The position numbers were made by a program, and so were the translations under genes. Of a stretch of DNA of 64,000 nucleotides, positions 49,556 through 61,418 are shown piece after piece. How positions within the stretch are numbered: the stretch's first letter is position 1; each line of letters starts with the position of its first letter. The stretch comes from Rhizoclosmatium globosum (lineage: Eukaryota > Chytridiomycota > Chytridiomycetes > Chytridiales > Chytriomycetaceae). The stretch is taken from positions 310,001-374,000 of the forward strand of contig MCGO01000005.1 in NCBI GenBank assembly GCA_002104985.1. Reading direction: 5' to 3'. The notes beneath the pieces are model-generated. The model did no database searches, was not told the DNA's origin, and saw only the letters and a program-made list of their open reading frames with translations.

Positions 49556-52316
49556 ATGACAAGTGAGGATGCAACCACATCGGCTCAACCAACTGTCACG
49601 GCATCCCCTCCAACAGGCAGCTTTTCATTCACAGTACCACAACCAGTGATTGCATCCACAACCGGAGGAAGTATCTCTGCCCCGACAACAACCCCTACTA
49701 CCAAGAAGGCCAGGGTACTGACCACTAGAGACAGCCGCACAACACCTTCCAGAGATAGACGTACGAGTGCTACCGTAACGCCTCGTAACAAGGCTAGTGA
49801 TTTCTCACCAATCCCTCCAAGGATTGGTTCTGATTCGGACACCAAAGCTTCGCTAGTTTCAGTTGTCAAATCAACAACAGAAACATGTAACGGAGGAACA
49901 TTATACCCTCCATATACGGCGTTTATTGAACGTGAGACGAATAACGATGTTCCAACGGTTGTTCATTTTGTATCAATCACTGCAAACTACGCATATCGAA
50001 ACTGGAGTTTTGAAGTAAGAATACAAATCTGACATGAAATTAGGTGATGCTAAAGTGGATCCATTCAGGAACTACGGGTTTCGGACTACCTTGCTGGACG
50101 GAAGTACAGCACCAAGGCATCCGTTCAAGATGAAAAGCCAAATCAAACTTTGAATTCGATATTTTCATCAGTGCCGCGTTCTTCATCTACGTTATCTTCC
50201 TCGACTCCACCTCAGACATTATTTTCGTTCAAGTCCACCTCATCTGTTGAAGAATCAACTACTTCAATGTCTTCAACTCCTACTAGTATCGCCCAGCCAG
50301 CCGTGTTGAGCTCTGAGATTAAGAAATCATTCCCAATGTTCTCAGCTCCTGCTTCCGACGGCTCGACGTCTTCAGCTCCCTCTGATTCGACCCCACTGCT
50401 TTCCTTCAAGAGTAAAGAAGGTCCAAATCTTGAAACAGCACAAACCAATCCTACTCCCACTGCTCCAACTGCTCCTCTCTTTTCGTTTAACGCGTCCGAG
50501 AAGAAAAATATGCAACCAACCCCCAATCCAATTCCAGGATTTTCCTTGAAAGTTACTCCTATTATGTCAACGAAATCATCGCCAACCCCAATAACATCAA
50601 CACCAAGTTGCTCAATTGCGGCACCCTCAAATATCAAACCGTCAGAAAATGCCAAAGAATTCACTGCATCTTCAGCTGCAAAATCCATGAACCCCACACC
50701 AACGCCCTCCTTTGGAAGACAGCCACAATCAAGTCCATCAAATGTTAAGGCCCCTTCTTCCAACTACGAAAGCATCCTCCACTCAATCGATCGACTGAAT
50801 GTGTCCGACAAACAGAAAGAACCGTCACGTGTACCTTCCATCTCCGAGTTTTTGAAAGCGTCGATTGTGAAGCCCAAGGGCCTACGTGCCCACGGAATGG
50901 TTCTCGCGAATCAACGGACGAAATCCAATTTTGAAGAGTCATCGTTTTTGGGGATGCTTGTGGATAATGCTGCATCCGGTGTTGAAGACGATGGAGTTGA
51001 AGCTGAGGAAGTGTTTTTGAATGTTCATGAGCCGTTTTGTTTAGTTGCGCTTGGGGTTCAGGTCAGTTGTTGTTTGAAATTTGCTGTAGCGTAACTAATG
51101 GGGGAAACAAAAGGGAGCTGGAAAATCTCACACCATGTCCGTCATATTGGAAAATTGCCTTCTGTCAACGAGGAACCAGACGAGTGGGTCGGCTGCGGAT
51201 CGTGGAATGATTGACGTGAAAGAGCCAATGTGCGCTCTCGTTCTGCATTATGACCAGAACCCGCATTCTCTCTGTGAATCCACTGGGTTGATCAATCCTG
51301 CTGCGGGAATGGTTGAAGGAGTTCCCAGACTTCTTCGCGAAAGAATGACTGTTCTGGTTTCCCCGTCGTACTTCAAACAACGTCGAGACTTTTATGGAAG
51401 TTATTGCGATGTTCGGCCTCTTTTGTTTTCATGGAATAGTCTCTCCGCTGACCATATCAAGAAGCTGATGCGTGTTGATGAAGAGGGAAATCAGCTTTAT
51501 ATGGCAACGCTTCTGGAATTGCTGCGTAATTACCAACGTGCTGATCGCAAGCCTGACTTTCGGGCTTTCTTGGCTGAAGTTAAGGAGGCTTCCAATGCAA
51601 AGAATCAAGAAGCACCACTCATTCAACGGCTGAATATCCTCCAATCATTCATTATCGAAAGCGAGAAGAACAGCCATATTCGACACCATGCGTTGGATCT
51701 GGGGACTCTGGTCCAAAAGGGAAATTTAATCGTGGTTGACTTGACGGATCCTATGTTGAGTGCTTCTGAAGTGAATGGCGTCTTTCAGCTCCTTGTTGAA
51801 AAGTTTCGTGTCGCTCCACTGACGAATGGAAGTAAAGTCCTGGCGCTTGATGAAGTGGTACGTTAAGTCTTTGACACCTCTTGTATATTCACTCCTTTTT
51901 AGCACAAGTTTATGGACGGAAATAGTTCTGACGGACTCTCTGCGGCGATTCTTGATACTGTGAGACTGATGCGTCATGACGGTATTCGGGTTGTGCTTTC
52001 GACTCAAAGTCCACGCGCTTTGCTCCCAGAGATATTGGAGCTCGTGAGTGTGGCTGTGATGCATCGTTTCCATTCTCGTGATTGGTTTAGCTACCTGAGG
52101 GCCAAGATCCCACTGGAAGAGTCTGACTTTGACAAGATTGTTGAATTGGAGCCAGGTGAAGCAGTTGTGTTTGCGGGAAGACATTTGTTGGAGGCTCGCA
52201 AGAATTATAAGGAGGGGGATAAGGAGATGAAGCGTGAAGGAAAGCAGTTCACGTTCAAGATTGGAGTACGTCCAAGGTTGACTGCTGATCGAGGATCTTC
52301 TCGAATGAATAAGTAA
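49556..52316 (+). CDS. GLEBS-like motif / FG-like linker / HerA-FtsK-type P-loop ATPase fusion
   Basis: Four exons, 49556-50014, 50069-51061, 51114-51857 and 51903-52316, give 869 residues; every junction keeps phase. Residues 1-110 are Ser/Thr/Pro-rich. Residues 118-165 resemble the GLEBS (Rae1/Gle2-binding) motif of NUP98: TLYPPYTAFIE, then SITANYAYRNWSFE|ELRVSDYLAGRKY, where | is the intron. A low-complexity part to about 400 contains LFSFKS, LLSFKS, LFSFNA and SFGRQ. The ATPase begins near 430: Walker A GVQGAGKSHT (about 482-490, split by an intron just before GAGKS), GNLIVVDLTDPML, KVLALDEVHKFM (Walker B-like), and IRVVLSTQSPRALLPEIL, the HerA-type block. The last intron donor GTACGT was chosen because it yields DEVHKFM. 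A role at nuclear pores or with Rae1/Bub3-like partners is inference. Confidence 0.82.
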
Positions 52317-52427
52317 TGCTCTGCTGCATGTAATTTGTAAATTATTTTTGGAAGCTGTTGATAATAAATCAGTTTTGGTGTCATAATTAGTTTCACATAA
52401 TGGCGTTCATCACATTTTATTCCTCAC

Positions 52428-54453
52428 TTAAAACGTCATCGCTTTATCCAACCACTTAGCCTGAAGGGACGGTTGTAGCGAAAAGACGAGCTTGTTGGCT
52501 AAGAATATTCCAATTGCAAGAGCCATAGCCATCGCAATCATGTCCATTCCAAATGTTGTCCCATCTGACGTTTCTTGGAACACTTTTGCTGCTCCACGGA
52601 CTCCGACTGCTCCAGGACCGAGATATTGCATTGCAGCCAAAATAAAGGGAACCGCGATTTCATTAGTCCACCGTGCCATCACATTTGCAATGACGGCCAC
52701 ACCAAATGATGCAATGCCAGCAGCTTCGGTCTATGTAAATAAAAAATCAATATCGTAGCTTAAGAAATAATTTGGACTTACTGTAGGTAAGTATCGTCTT
52801 GCGAACGTGAATATCACGAAACTAGCTGTTGTGGCGAGCATCATTTTCGGCATTTGTGAACGATGAGCTTTTAACTGCATAATTCCAGCAATACTGAAAA
52901 ATATTGAAGCCATAAAACGGCCCAAAGAGAGGTCCAATACAGAGCTGAAGTCAGTTGGACAGTTTGCAGGAGTTGCACCCGAGACTCCAAAATCAGATTT
53001 TCCCAATCCGATGATTGAAAGTACAAATGCTCCAAATCGAGAGCCAATAGACATACCATAACCTAGTTTTAGAGCACGTATGAATGCGTAAAACATCCGG
53101 ACGGACCCAGCGACGGGATTATCGTTCAACTCCAGCATCCCAAGCGTGATTTGAGTTCCAGGAAACAAGCGAATCAACGCAGCTAATCCAAACACCGACT
53201 GACATACAGGAGTTCCATCAAAAATTTCCCAGGCCCCTTCAAGGTTCGTTCCTGGAAAGATGATTGGATAGTTACCAGGCCAAAGGCGATTGATAACGTG
53301 AGCGATTGCTGATATAATCATTGCAACGAGTAATTCTGGTACACCTTGAGGGGAGTTTTTTTCCTGATACTCGATATACCATCCACTGAATGATCCAAGA
53401 AGGAAAGCAAACAGGCCATCTCCCGCACTTCCTCCATAGTTCAGAACTGAAATTGCTGAAGCTTGCACAGCGCAAGTCAGTGAGTGGGTCATGAAGTTTT
53501 TGAGGTAATAGGAATGCTTTTTTGTTACAATTTCGTCAAGCTTCGCCAGTATTTCAAGATTAGTCATATGAGTGGGAACATCAACGATGGAAAATGGAGA
53601 AATGTTCTCGTGAGTTTCTTTCGTTGTAGTCGATCCTCTTGGCATTTTCGAAGCGTCTTTGTTAATTGGAGTTGCACCGTCGTCAGCATCTATTGAATGA
53701 AATCGATCCGAAACGTGCCTTGCATCTGATTCGAGATTGTCCTTGTTTTCTGTTTTCTTCTGTGCCATATCACATATTTGCATTGCAAGTCTGTCTACAT
53801 CATAAACTTTGCCAACATCCACATGAGTCTCAAGAGACATAAATTGTGTACGTGACGGATGGAGTGGAGTTCCATCTCCCAAACTTATCATTAGAATTTG
53901 CGGAAGGCATTGAATCGAAGTGGGAACACCTAACACTTCCCCCACATCCTGTACAATGTGTGGAATTCTCGTTAACGGCGCACCAAATCTGAAAAGAGCC
54001 TGTGCGATTCCATAAATGATTTTGACCTGCTCTGTGTCAGCAGTATATTTTCCGCAAATGGACTTTCCATCGCTCGGTTTCCAAACTTGCCGCGGATGAT
54101 GGTGCCGCTGACCGTTGTGAAAAATCTGCGAAATGCTTGCGAGTGAACTCTGTGCAAGTGAAAGGGATGTCTGTGAGAGCCGGGCTATGCTTCCGGCTTC
54201 TAACATCGTCAGAATAGACTTTGGTTTCACATTTTAATTTCAAACCTGCAGAAGATGATGCTGTAGCACTATCAACGATGCGATTGACTGGGATGCGTGT
54301 GTCTTAAGCAAGCTATTCTTAGTGATGATTGTAATCTGACAAAAATACTCAACTTATCACCAGCGGCTTTTCTACAACTTCACCTTCTTTCGTGATATCT
54401 TCTTCTGATATCTTGTCTGCTTCAATCTTCTCGTAATTGACCTTGTGCATATG
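52428..54453 (-). CDS. ThrE/Prm10-family membrane transporter
   Basis: Polytopic membrane protein of the ThrE superfamily (DUF1212), in fungi represented by pheromone-regulated membrane protein Prm10; some relatives export small molecules such as threonine, but the fungal substrate is unknown. The region KIIYGIAQALFRFGAPLTRIPHIVQDVGEVLGV opens the family domain. About ten hydrophobic segments follow, with SAGDGLFAFLLGSFSGWYIEY, FPGTQITLGMLELNDNPVAGSVRMFYA and GAVGVRGAAKVF. One clear intron lies at about 52732-52783 (YLPT|TEAAG). A long polar loop (residues about 160-230) is unlike bacterial ThrE. The N-terminus probably includes a first exon at about 54362-54453 (MHKVNYEKIEADK), but the frame link near 54230 is not resolved. 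Confidence 0.82.
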
Positions 54454-54656
54454 GTGATACTAGCTAGGATTTACAACGAATAGAAAGATTTCCCCCATAA
54501 TATTCCGACGGAGAACTAATAATTAAATGTTAATAATTGAGGCTGTGATGGACTAATGTAAAGCCGCAGATGAGGTTCTGTTCGCAGAACTGCAACCCGA
54601 TCACCATCATAAAACCCAGACTCAAAACCATGGGAATGCCATAAACTCAACCCAAA

Positions 54657-55700
54657 ATGCCTCTCAACCCAAAACAAAAGCTAGTTGCTCTCTCTGCCAC
54701 GTTGTTTGTCCTTCTTGCAATTGTGGTTGGAGGATTGACTGCAATCGGTGTCAATTCCAAAAAGTCCTCCGATGGTCGAGTCAACTATTATGTTGACTCC
54801 AACTCCAATCTTACTCTAGCTGCTGTGACTTACGACAAAACACAAACTTTTGCTCAAATTGAAGCCACCATGTTCAGTATCGACATTCCCAAGAATGAAG
54901 CCAAATTGATGTTGAAATTCGAGCTATTTGGTTCGTCGTTGTCTCTTCTCTTCAGAGTATCCTAACTTCTTAAAAGGAAAATTGGATGCTGCCAGTGACC
55001 CAAAGCAAACATTGCACTCAACTCTCTATTACCAATCGCCATACAACATCAATCTCACTGTTGGAACCACAATTCTCAGTTTTCCTGCAAACCGTCCACT
55101 AATTCCTCAATCTGTAACCCTCATGATTGATGGTGACATCAATACGTATCCATTTGATTCGCTCAACATAGGTTACGTTGTGGTGAGTTTCATTCGTTCA
55201 CATATCGCATTTTTTCTCACAAACTGTTTTAAAGTATGGATCATATGGTCTTCCAGGCAAACCAAGCGAGCCTTTGGCAATCAATCTTATCCAAGATGGT
55301 GTTCCAACTGGTTTCCAAGTGTCATACAACGCAATCCTGGATCAATTGGACAATACTGAAATTCTTGCAGTTGGTTCCATCACACGTACAGCAACCATCC
55401 GTACTATCGCGATTTTCTTTGCACTTCTTATGTGGGGACTTGCCATTTCTTCAGCCATTTTCACAGTCGGCGTCTACGTGTTTGAGAAAGAGGTTCTTGC
55501 ACCAGCTATTGGTTTTGAAATCGCTCTTCTCTTCTCCATGCCTGCTGTGAGAAACGCCATGCCTTTGGCTCCACCTGTTGGTTGCTTGATTGATCAAATG
55601 GTTCTTGTTTGGGTGATGATGATTCTTGCTCTTTTTTTTCGCCAAAATCAATATGCAAGTATCTGACGGTGGTTTCATGAAATTGAAAGCAACGGTGTAG
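54657..55700 (+). CDS. DUF4436 membrane protein, copy 4, frameshift near the C-terminus
   Basis: Exons 54657-54930, 54978-55182 and 55235 to the end. It matches copies 2 and 3 throughout: AIVVGGLTAIG, TFAQIEATMFSIDIPKNEAK, FPANRPLIPQSVTLMIDGDINTYPFD, WGLAISSAIFTVGVYVFEKE, FEIALLFSMPAVRNAMPLAP. The second intron, inside GYVV|YGSYG, is not present in the other copies. After VLVWVMMILAL the frame is disturbed at a run of eight T (55632-55639): the open frame stops at 55666, whereas another frame continues with the family tail (SDGGFMKL) to a TAG at 55698. A base error in the T run or a true recent frameshift are both possible. Confidence 0.8.
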
Positions 55701-55779
55701 TGAGTGAGTGAACGCACTAAGTTAAATAAACAGTAACAGTGAATCTTTTTCGTACCAATATCTCTCATTCCACCCCATT

Positions 55780-56640
55780 TTATTCATCGACGCTCGGTTT
55801 AAGAAATTTGAATCTCTGAGCGCTCCCATGTTCACTTCCTTCAGTACTATCGGCAACTACATCCGATTTCCTCTTCTTTCCTTCCTTCTTTCCGTCTTCG
55901 CCTTTCTTCTTTTCATCCCCACTGCTCGCCCCTCCTGTCGCAAGGTTTTTGTACCGATTCGCAAGCTCTTTATCAGATAATGATTCACGAGCGTCGACAA
56001 TTTCCGATTTTTTTAAACGTTGTTGAGACTCTTGGGTCTGCGCGAGTGTCTAGTGAGAGTATGGGGGATCAGAACTGCCACAGAATGTGTAAATTTGAAT
56101 CATTGCCTCGATCTCTTTGTTGAAGCTCTTGAACGACTTTCGGCCCACTACAGGCACATCCGTAAATGAAAGATAACTCTGGTCAATTTGAAACCGCGTT
56201 GGGCTATCCAGTTCATATCAGCGTGATCTGTTCAATTGATTCCAATCCACTCACGCAACAACATTCGCCCGTGGCACATCCTCTGAATCAATAACCCACT
56301 GCGCTTCGGATAATGTCTTTTGCTGTTCCTGTTCGAGTTTTGCACGGACTTCTGCTTGATGTGAGCGTTGCATGAACTGTATGGTTTTGAATGAGTAACG
56401 GTCGAGACAGGTGTAAGAGCGGCTCAAGAAGGGTTCGTTTTCGTTTCGAAAGTCTTAAATGCCGTCATATATATGACGATGTATTGGGCGTAGTGTGTTG
56501 GAGATTGTATACCTTCATGTTTAAAAGCTTTCCCGAGAGCTGTCGAGAGTCATATTATTAGCAACAAAGACCGTTTTCTCTGAATAGCGCACCTCTTTGA
56601 CGTGGGCATCTCGCCCTGGCGGAGCAGTTGGAGTGGACAT
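55780..56640 (-). CDS. M-phase phosphoprotein 6 / MPP6-like exosome cofactor
   Basis: Small nuclear RNA-exosome cofactor. The reading, in several small exons on the minus strand, gives KTIQFMQRSHQAEVRAKLEQEQQK, TLSEAQWVIDSEDVPRA, QSYLSFTDVPVVGRKSFKSFNKEIE, then after an intron ESLSDKELANRYKNLA, a Lys-rich stretch, and RFKFLKPSVDE at the end (stop 55780-55782). Human MPHOSPH6 has the same order: KFMQRG, HW.LDLPELK, YGRMSFRGFNPEVEKL, SDEEMARRYETL and MFLKP. Introns lie near 56200-56255 and 56045-56090. The start is uncertain; a first exon with MSTPTAPPGRDAHVKE at about 56590-56637 is one option. Confidence 0.7.
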
Positions 56641-56876
56641 CTCTGTTTCTTTCTGTGATGAGTTTCCAAAAAACAAAAACAGAAGGGACAAAAAGTACAT
56701 CAAAAATTTAAATAAATACTTAAACGATTTTTAATCCCATCATGAAAGAAGACAAAAACAAAAGAGCACTGCCATGAAAACACAGAACAAGAAGTTGAAT
56801 ATAGAAATGATGAAAGGACTGAATCCTTTTCAAACTAGAGCCCTCCAAATCAAAAAAGTATCCCAATCTTCATTGC

Positions 56877-58302
56877 TTATTTCAACTCTGTCTGGAACAC
56901 GTAGTCCCAAATCTTTGATGTAATTCCATAACCCAAGTTAGCATTCTTGTAGTGGTGATCCATATGATATGTTTTCATTTCACGGAGGTGTGCAGTGAAG
57001 GGCCTAGCATGGTGCAAGTGGTCTAGAAGCATTTAATGTTAGGTTAGTTGATTATGTGCTGAAACGAGTACAGTTCTCCCGTTGATCAATTTTCTCAATC
57101 CAGAAACAAATTCCTCTTGCTCCTGACAAGTATTATAATGAATTAGGAAGGAATACTCACAGTGAATTAAGTCGTAACCCATAAATCCACAGTAAGCTCC
57201 TGCAATCACAACATGGTTGATACCCGGTGGGAAGAAGAACAAGACGGCCTTGTAGATTGGGAGAGAAAGAGTGAGACCAAGAGCAGGGGGCATAACGAGC
57301 CTCATCCTATAGAGTAGTAAGGTTCACCACACGAACTCATTTTTTCAAGCATCAAGAACTCAACTTGTCCATGGGAAGGAAGTGATGAATGCCGTGCAAC
57401 AAAAAGTGCACGGTGAAGGCGATTTGGTGGTCTGGAAGCATGGCATCAAGGTGGAAGGCGAATCGGTGCAGAGAGTATTCAATGAAAGTCCACAAGAGAA
57501 TTCCAACTCCAAAGAAGAGAGGAACAGTTGAAATTGGCTGGTTCAAGAAAGTGACAGCGTAGTAAACGTTGTAGATGCAGATTGGAATGTAGACCAAGGG
57601 AATGACCCACCACGGGGTAAGCGAAAACACTTCAAGGAAGTTTCCAAATATAGGAGCGGAACCCTTCACCTGGCGCGGCAAGTGAACCTAAACAATGTTT
57701 TGTTGAGCATTTGTGATGCAAACATCCACGTCGTCCTCCCTCTGACACACACCTGCTCCACATAGAAATCCTTGCTCCACTTTGCGAAAAACACCTGCGC
57801 AAGCATCGGCCGAGTTGGATCAATAAACTTGTCTGACTTCTTGGCCATGCCCAAGGCAACATGTTCCACCTCCTCCGAATGTTTGACAGCCACGCCGTGA
57901 CGCTTCTTGATGCCGTCCGCTGAGAGGACACCGATAGCGTATTCGTCGAGGAGGGAGTAGGCGGCCTCGCTGTGTGCGTGCGAGTCGGAGTCGCCCATAA
58001 TCTCGGCAATGTCTGTGCCGCCGTGCTGGAGGATCAGGTCGGCGCCTCCTGGGTGGTCCGCGATGAACTAGGTAGGCCTGTAGTTAGTACGGGCTTTCCT
58101 TAGGAGGGTGGTTGGATTGGCGGCAGGGGAAAGGTGTACGAACGTCAGTCACATCGAAGACTGCGACAAACCCAATTTAGTTGACTTGAAACACAAGGTG
58201 TGTAATGAGAGACTCACCCTTTCCATTCAGCGTCACCCAGACAGACTTGGCTGTGCGGTGAGCTTCCACCTGTTCCATGGTATACACTGTGTCCTTCATC
58301 AT
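56877..58302 (-). CDS. SCS7: Fatty acid 2-hydroxylase with N-terminal cytochrome b5 domain
   Basis: ER membrane enzyme (Scs7/FA2H) that 2-hydroxylates the fatty acyl chain of ceramide. Exon 1 begins at 58302 (MMKDTVYTMEQVEAHRTAKSVWVTLNGK), followed by tiny introns and FIADHPGGADLILQHGGTDI with the b5 haem-binding HPGG. The hydroxylase part has membrane segments WWVIPLVYIPICIYNVYYAV and STVPLFFGVGILLWTFI, and the histidine clusters EYSLHRFAFH, HFLLHGIHHFLPMD and HYHMDHHYKNANLGYG-like (TYHMDHHYKNANLGYG), plus DHLHHARPF. These are the di-iron ligands of the family. The stop is at 56877. Splice sites lie at about 57024-57170, 57306-57360, 57685-57750 and 58060-58215. The enzyme is complete by motif count. 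Confidence 0.88.
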
Positions 58303-58580
58303 TTGTTTGGTTGCTGTCAAATGACGGGTTGTTGGTCACTGATGGTTCCAAGATGGAAAAATTAATCCAATCGCAGGCCCCAACAAAATTGGTCATACAA
58401 CACGTTTTATCTTTAATAACAGTGTTCGTTTTGTGTTCAATACTTCTTTAAGTACCAGGGTGACAGAGCATAGTATGGGTATACCCAAAAATCCCACTCA
58501 AAAGGTTCGTTGTTTTAAGTTTAATAATATATTTAATATGTCCATAAGTGAAAAACAGTATTAATAACATCTCGTCTACA

Positions 58581-60678
58581 TCAACCACTCTCCTCACTAT
58601 CACTCTCACTCCCACCCTCAGTTTCACTCTCCTCGATCCCTTTTTGTTTGCCACCTGCCCGCCTTTCGGCATCCACCTTCATCCGTAACTGCATTAACGC
58701 AAACTCAATAGCTTCGTTACTTGTTTGTGGAACGGTCCTCACTTCTGTGTGTAATGGCAGATGCTGCTGCTGCTGCTGCTGCTGCTGCTGTACTTGAGGT
58801 ACGAGTGGGGAGCTCATGGGAACTGCTGGTGTATGGTGATGATGATGCAAATATGAGCGAGTAGGTGAGGACGCTGATGATGGATCGACACGATCGTCAA
58901 TGTTGAGTTGTACTACGAGTGGTGAAGCAGGCTTCTGAGGTATTGCGACTAAGGGAGAGAGGGGTGGACTAGAGAAGCGGTCCAAAATGGATTGCTTTGG
59001 AGGATGAGAGGTGGTGGTGGTGGTTGTAGAAGAAATAGGGACTATAGGAGGTATGGACTTTTTGGTGATAGGCTTTGAGGAAGAAGAGGAAGGATTGCTG
59101 CTGCTTACGCTTTCGGTACTAAAATCTAAGAGTGGCTTCGTAGGAATTATTCTGTGGTGTGGTGCTGCAGGAGAAGAGGTTGCATTGTTGACATTCTGTG
59201 TGGGAGAGGCTTTTGAGTGTGTGTTTCGGCGTTTAAGAGTTTCTTCCGGCGAAACTCCCGTTGTTGGCGTGGGCTGTGGCGGGTTTGACGAGCTGGCAAC
59301 TCGATGCGTTTTACGGTCCAAACTTCGGAATCGAGGTGCATCTTCCGCCAATGCTGCAACAGAAGTTACAACGTTCGGATGCATATGCGCAGCATGGGCA
59401 TTTGGTGATTTTTCAGGTTCAAGGCCAAGCAATGAAGCAGTAACAGATTCAGGCTCCGCAGAGGCTAATTTTTGCTGCTCGTGTTCAAGTAATGCTCGCC
59501 TCTCCAGACTTCTTCGTACTCGCTCCATACTCAAGTATCCCAAGTCTACAACTTCATTATGTGGAGGGTACTCTGTCGCATCAACCTCTCGAGGCACAAC
59601 CGCGACATCAGTAATTGTTCTTTTCCTTATGAGTGAAGCAAACTGCATCTCCTGAGGAAGAGGCGAACCGACTGCAGTGGGTTTGTGTGTCTCCAATTCT
59701 GATGCTTCAGGATGCGATGCCAAAACAGATGCAGATGCACTGCCAGTCGAAGCTCCAAATTTGGAGAGAACAGAATTTGCAAACGAGTCTCGATTGCTTC
59801 CTCCTGTTTGTGGTAATAGATGTTGATTTGATCCGAAGCTCGTGGCAGACGACTCATTTTGCAAAGGGCTGACAGCAACACTCTCCAGGGGCTTAGCGTT
59901 CTGATTGCGAGAAGAAACAAGAAAGTTTCCTCCAGGAAGCACCGGGGTGAAGTCGGGGTTGTCCTGCTGCCGCTTCCGTTTCCGATATCGGAGTAGTAGG
60001 AAGACGAGTAGGACCACTAAAACAATGACAGCAACAGTTACTCCAGCGATCGGACCAATAGATGGTCCTGATGATGAACCATTGTCGTTTGAGTTGTTCG
60101 CCGAGATCCCAACTGACGTTGTTGTTGATGACAGAGGATTTGGTGGCTGAATTCGAGAGGGATCTGCTGTGCGGACTTCAGCAATCGTAGAAGATGAAAG
60201 AGGAGGCAGTGTAACAGCAGAAGTAGAAGTCTGCTGGGGTAGAGAAGGCGCGGAGGCTGTTGAGGACGGCAGAGGAGCTATAAGGGACGTAAGTGAGCAC
60301 AGTTTACATACAAGGGAGCCCTAGCACGCACCTTGCACACACGAGTCTTTGACAGTGCACACTTCGCCGTTGAGTGAAATAGAAAGTGGGTTCGCCTTGT
60401 CACCGAGCGCGGCCGTCGAAGCCAACGCAACTGGAAAGCCGGCGCTTCCGCTTCCGTTGCTTCCGTCGCACACAAAGGTCGTTGTCTGTCCGAATGTTCC
60501 CGTGCACGAGCCTGACACACTCGACTGCATTGCAACACCCGCAGAAAACACAACGATTAACTGGCTCGGATTCGTGCTTGAAGTCGACGTGGACGAAGAG
60601 GCGGCCACGTTGAACCAGGTGTATCCAAGAAGCGCCTCCTCCTTCTTCGTGAGGGTGGCGCAACAGGGAGTGCTCATG
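58581..60678 (-). CDS. Single-pass membrane protein with long Ser-rich cytoplasmic tail
   Basis: Not a recognised family. The N-terminal part (Met at 60678, MSTPCCATLTKKEEALLGY) is Ser/Thr-rich with several Cys (QSSVSGSCTG, FVCDGSNGSG, VCTVKDSCVQ), consistent with a secreted or wall-facing domain, though a classic signal peptide is not evident; a longer form from 60773 is possible. After an intron near 60278-60330 come a Ser/Thr/Pro stalk, one membrane segment (GPIAGVTVAVIVLVVLLVFLLL) and a basic stop-transfer RYRKRKRQQ. The tail of about 440 residues is Ser/Pro/Gln-rich and includes a Gln tract coded by CTG/CAG repeats. The layout resembles fungal wall-stress sensors (Wsc/Mid2-like) only in general terms. 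Confidence 0.65.
58762..58790. repeat. (TGC)n/(CAG)n trinucleotide repeat
   Basis: Nearly ten perfect trinucleotide units on the plus strand, read as CAG for Gln on the minus-strand gene. It extends a Gln run ([12 protein letters not shown]) in the tail of the membrane protein. Length is likely to vary between strains. Confidence 0.85.
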
Positions 60679-61199
60679 GTTGGTTGGTGGGTTGGTTGAT
60701 TTGGCGGAACTTCTTCAAACCCGAAATCAGTAAACAAACAGCGCCACTTCTGAGAGAATCCTCTGTCCGTCACGACGAATTCAATCGCATTGCATACACA
60801 GCAGTGGATCTAGTGATACGTATCATTGTACTTGACTCCAACTGCGACGTTGCGTCAATGAAAGACGCTTGCCTTTCAAAAGTAAGAACGCCAGCAGTGA
60901 ACAGTCTCGCCATTTATTGCACGGTCTGCACTTTATTGTACGGTCTGCATGTCTTCAATGTCTGCAGAAAATCAGTACAAGGAGGTTCGACCATTTCGTG
61001 TTGTGGCCGCAGAACATGAACATCACTCCGACATATCTGTGTTTCGCTTCATTACTTTGAGTTCTCCATTAAAAAACGCCGAGAACTTCCGTATCCTCAG
61101 CGTCGGGTTGCAATGTTTGTGAAATATGCTTAAGTCACTCCATATCTTCGTTGAATAACAGAGTTTTCATTATACACATGATAAATAGATCTCACTGAT
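60679..61199. other. Intergenic region, no gene seen
   Basis: The stretch of about 520 nt between the divergent membrane-protein gene and a doubtful small ORF contains no exon I can support. It carries one short tandem repeat (60913-60950). Confidence 0.5.
60913..60950. repeat. Two tandem 19-nt units
   Basis: TTTATTGCACGGTCTGCAC is followed at once by TTTATTGTACGGTCTGCAT, 17 of 19 bases equal. It is a local duplication in non-coding DNA; no function is apparent. Confidence 0.75.
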
Positions 61200-61418
61200 T
61201 CAAATATTGAGAATGACATGAGCATATGCTGTAAGTGCTCTCAGTCCAATCATTCTCGACTCCTCCAAGGTCAATGACACCCGTTCAATTCGAAAATGAT
61301 AATGGTGCAGCACATCTTTATTCTTGGTCTTAGTTAAGCCCGTGTGCTCAAGAAACTTCGCAAATCTATGTACTGCTTCGTTTAATGTATTACTCTTGGA
61401 TTTGTATAAAGCAAGCAT
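61200..61418 (-). CDS. Doubtful small ORF, 72 residues
   Basis: An open frame starting MLALYKSKSNTLNEAVHRF and ending LTAYAHVILNI. Composition is not unlike a helical protein, but no family, no start context and no intron signals support it. It may be the 3' exon of an unseen gene or chance. Confidence 0.25.
   Translation of the reverse strand: MLALYKSKSNTLNEAVHRFAKFLEHTGLTKTKNKDVLHHYHFRIERVSLTLEESRMIGLRALTAYAHVILNI

Noticed and set aside
50212..50763. 183-residue minus-strand ORF
   Set aside because: Antisense to the low-complexity linker of the GLEBS-ATPase gene, whose frame is open and spliced on both sides.
49556..51061. Idea that the GLEBS part and the ATPase are two genes
   Set aside because: The linker and the residues just before GAGKS share one exon without stop, and the intron at 51062-51113 restores a perfect P-loop.
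59011..59655. 214-residue plus-strand ORF
   Set aside because: Antisense to the Ser-rich tail of the membrane protein; composition (Val/Gly/Glu-rich) mirrors the Ser/Pro codons of the real gene.
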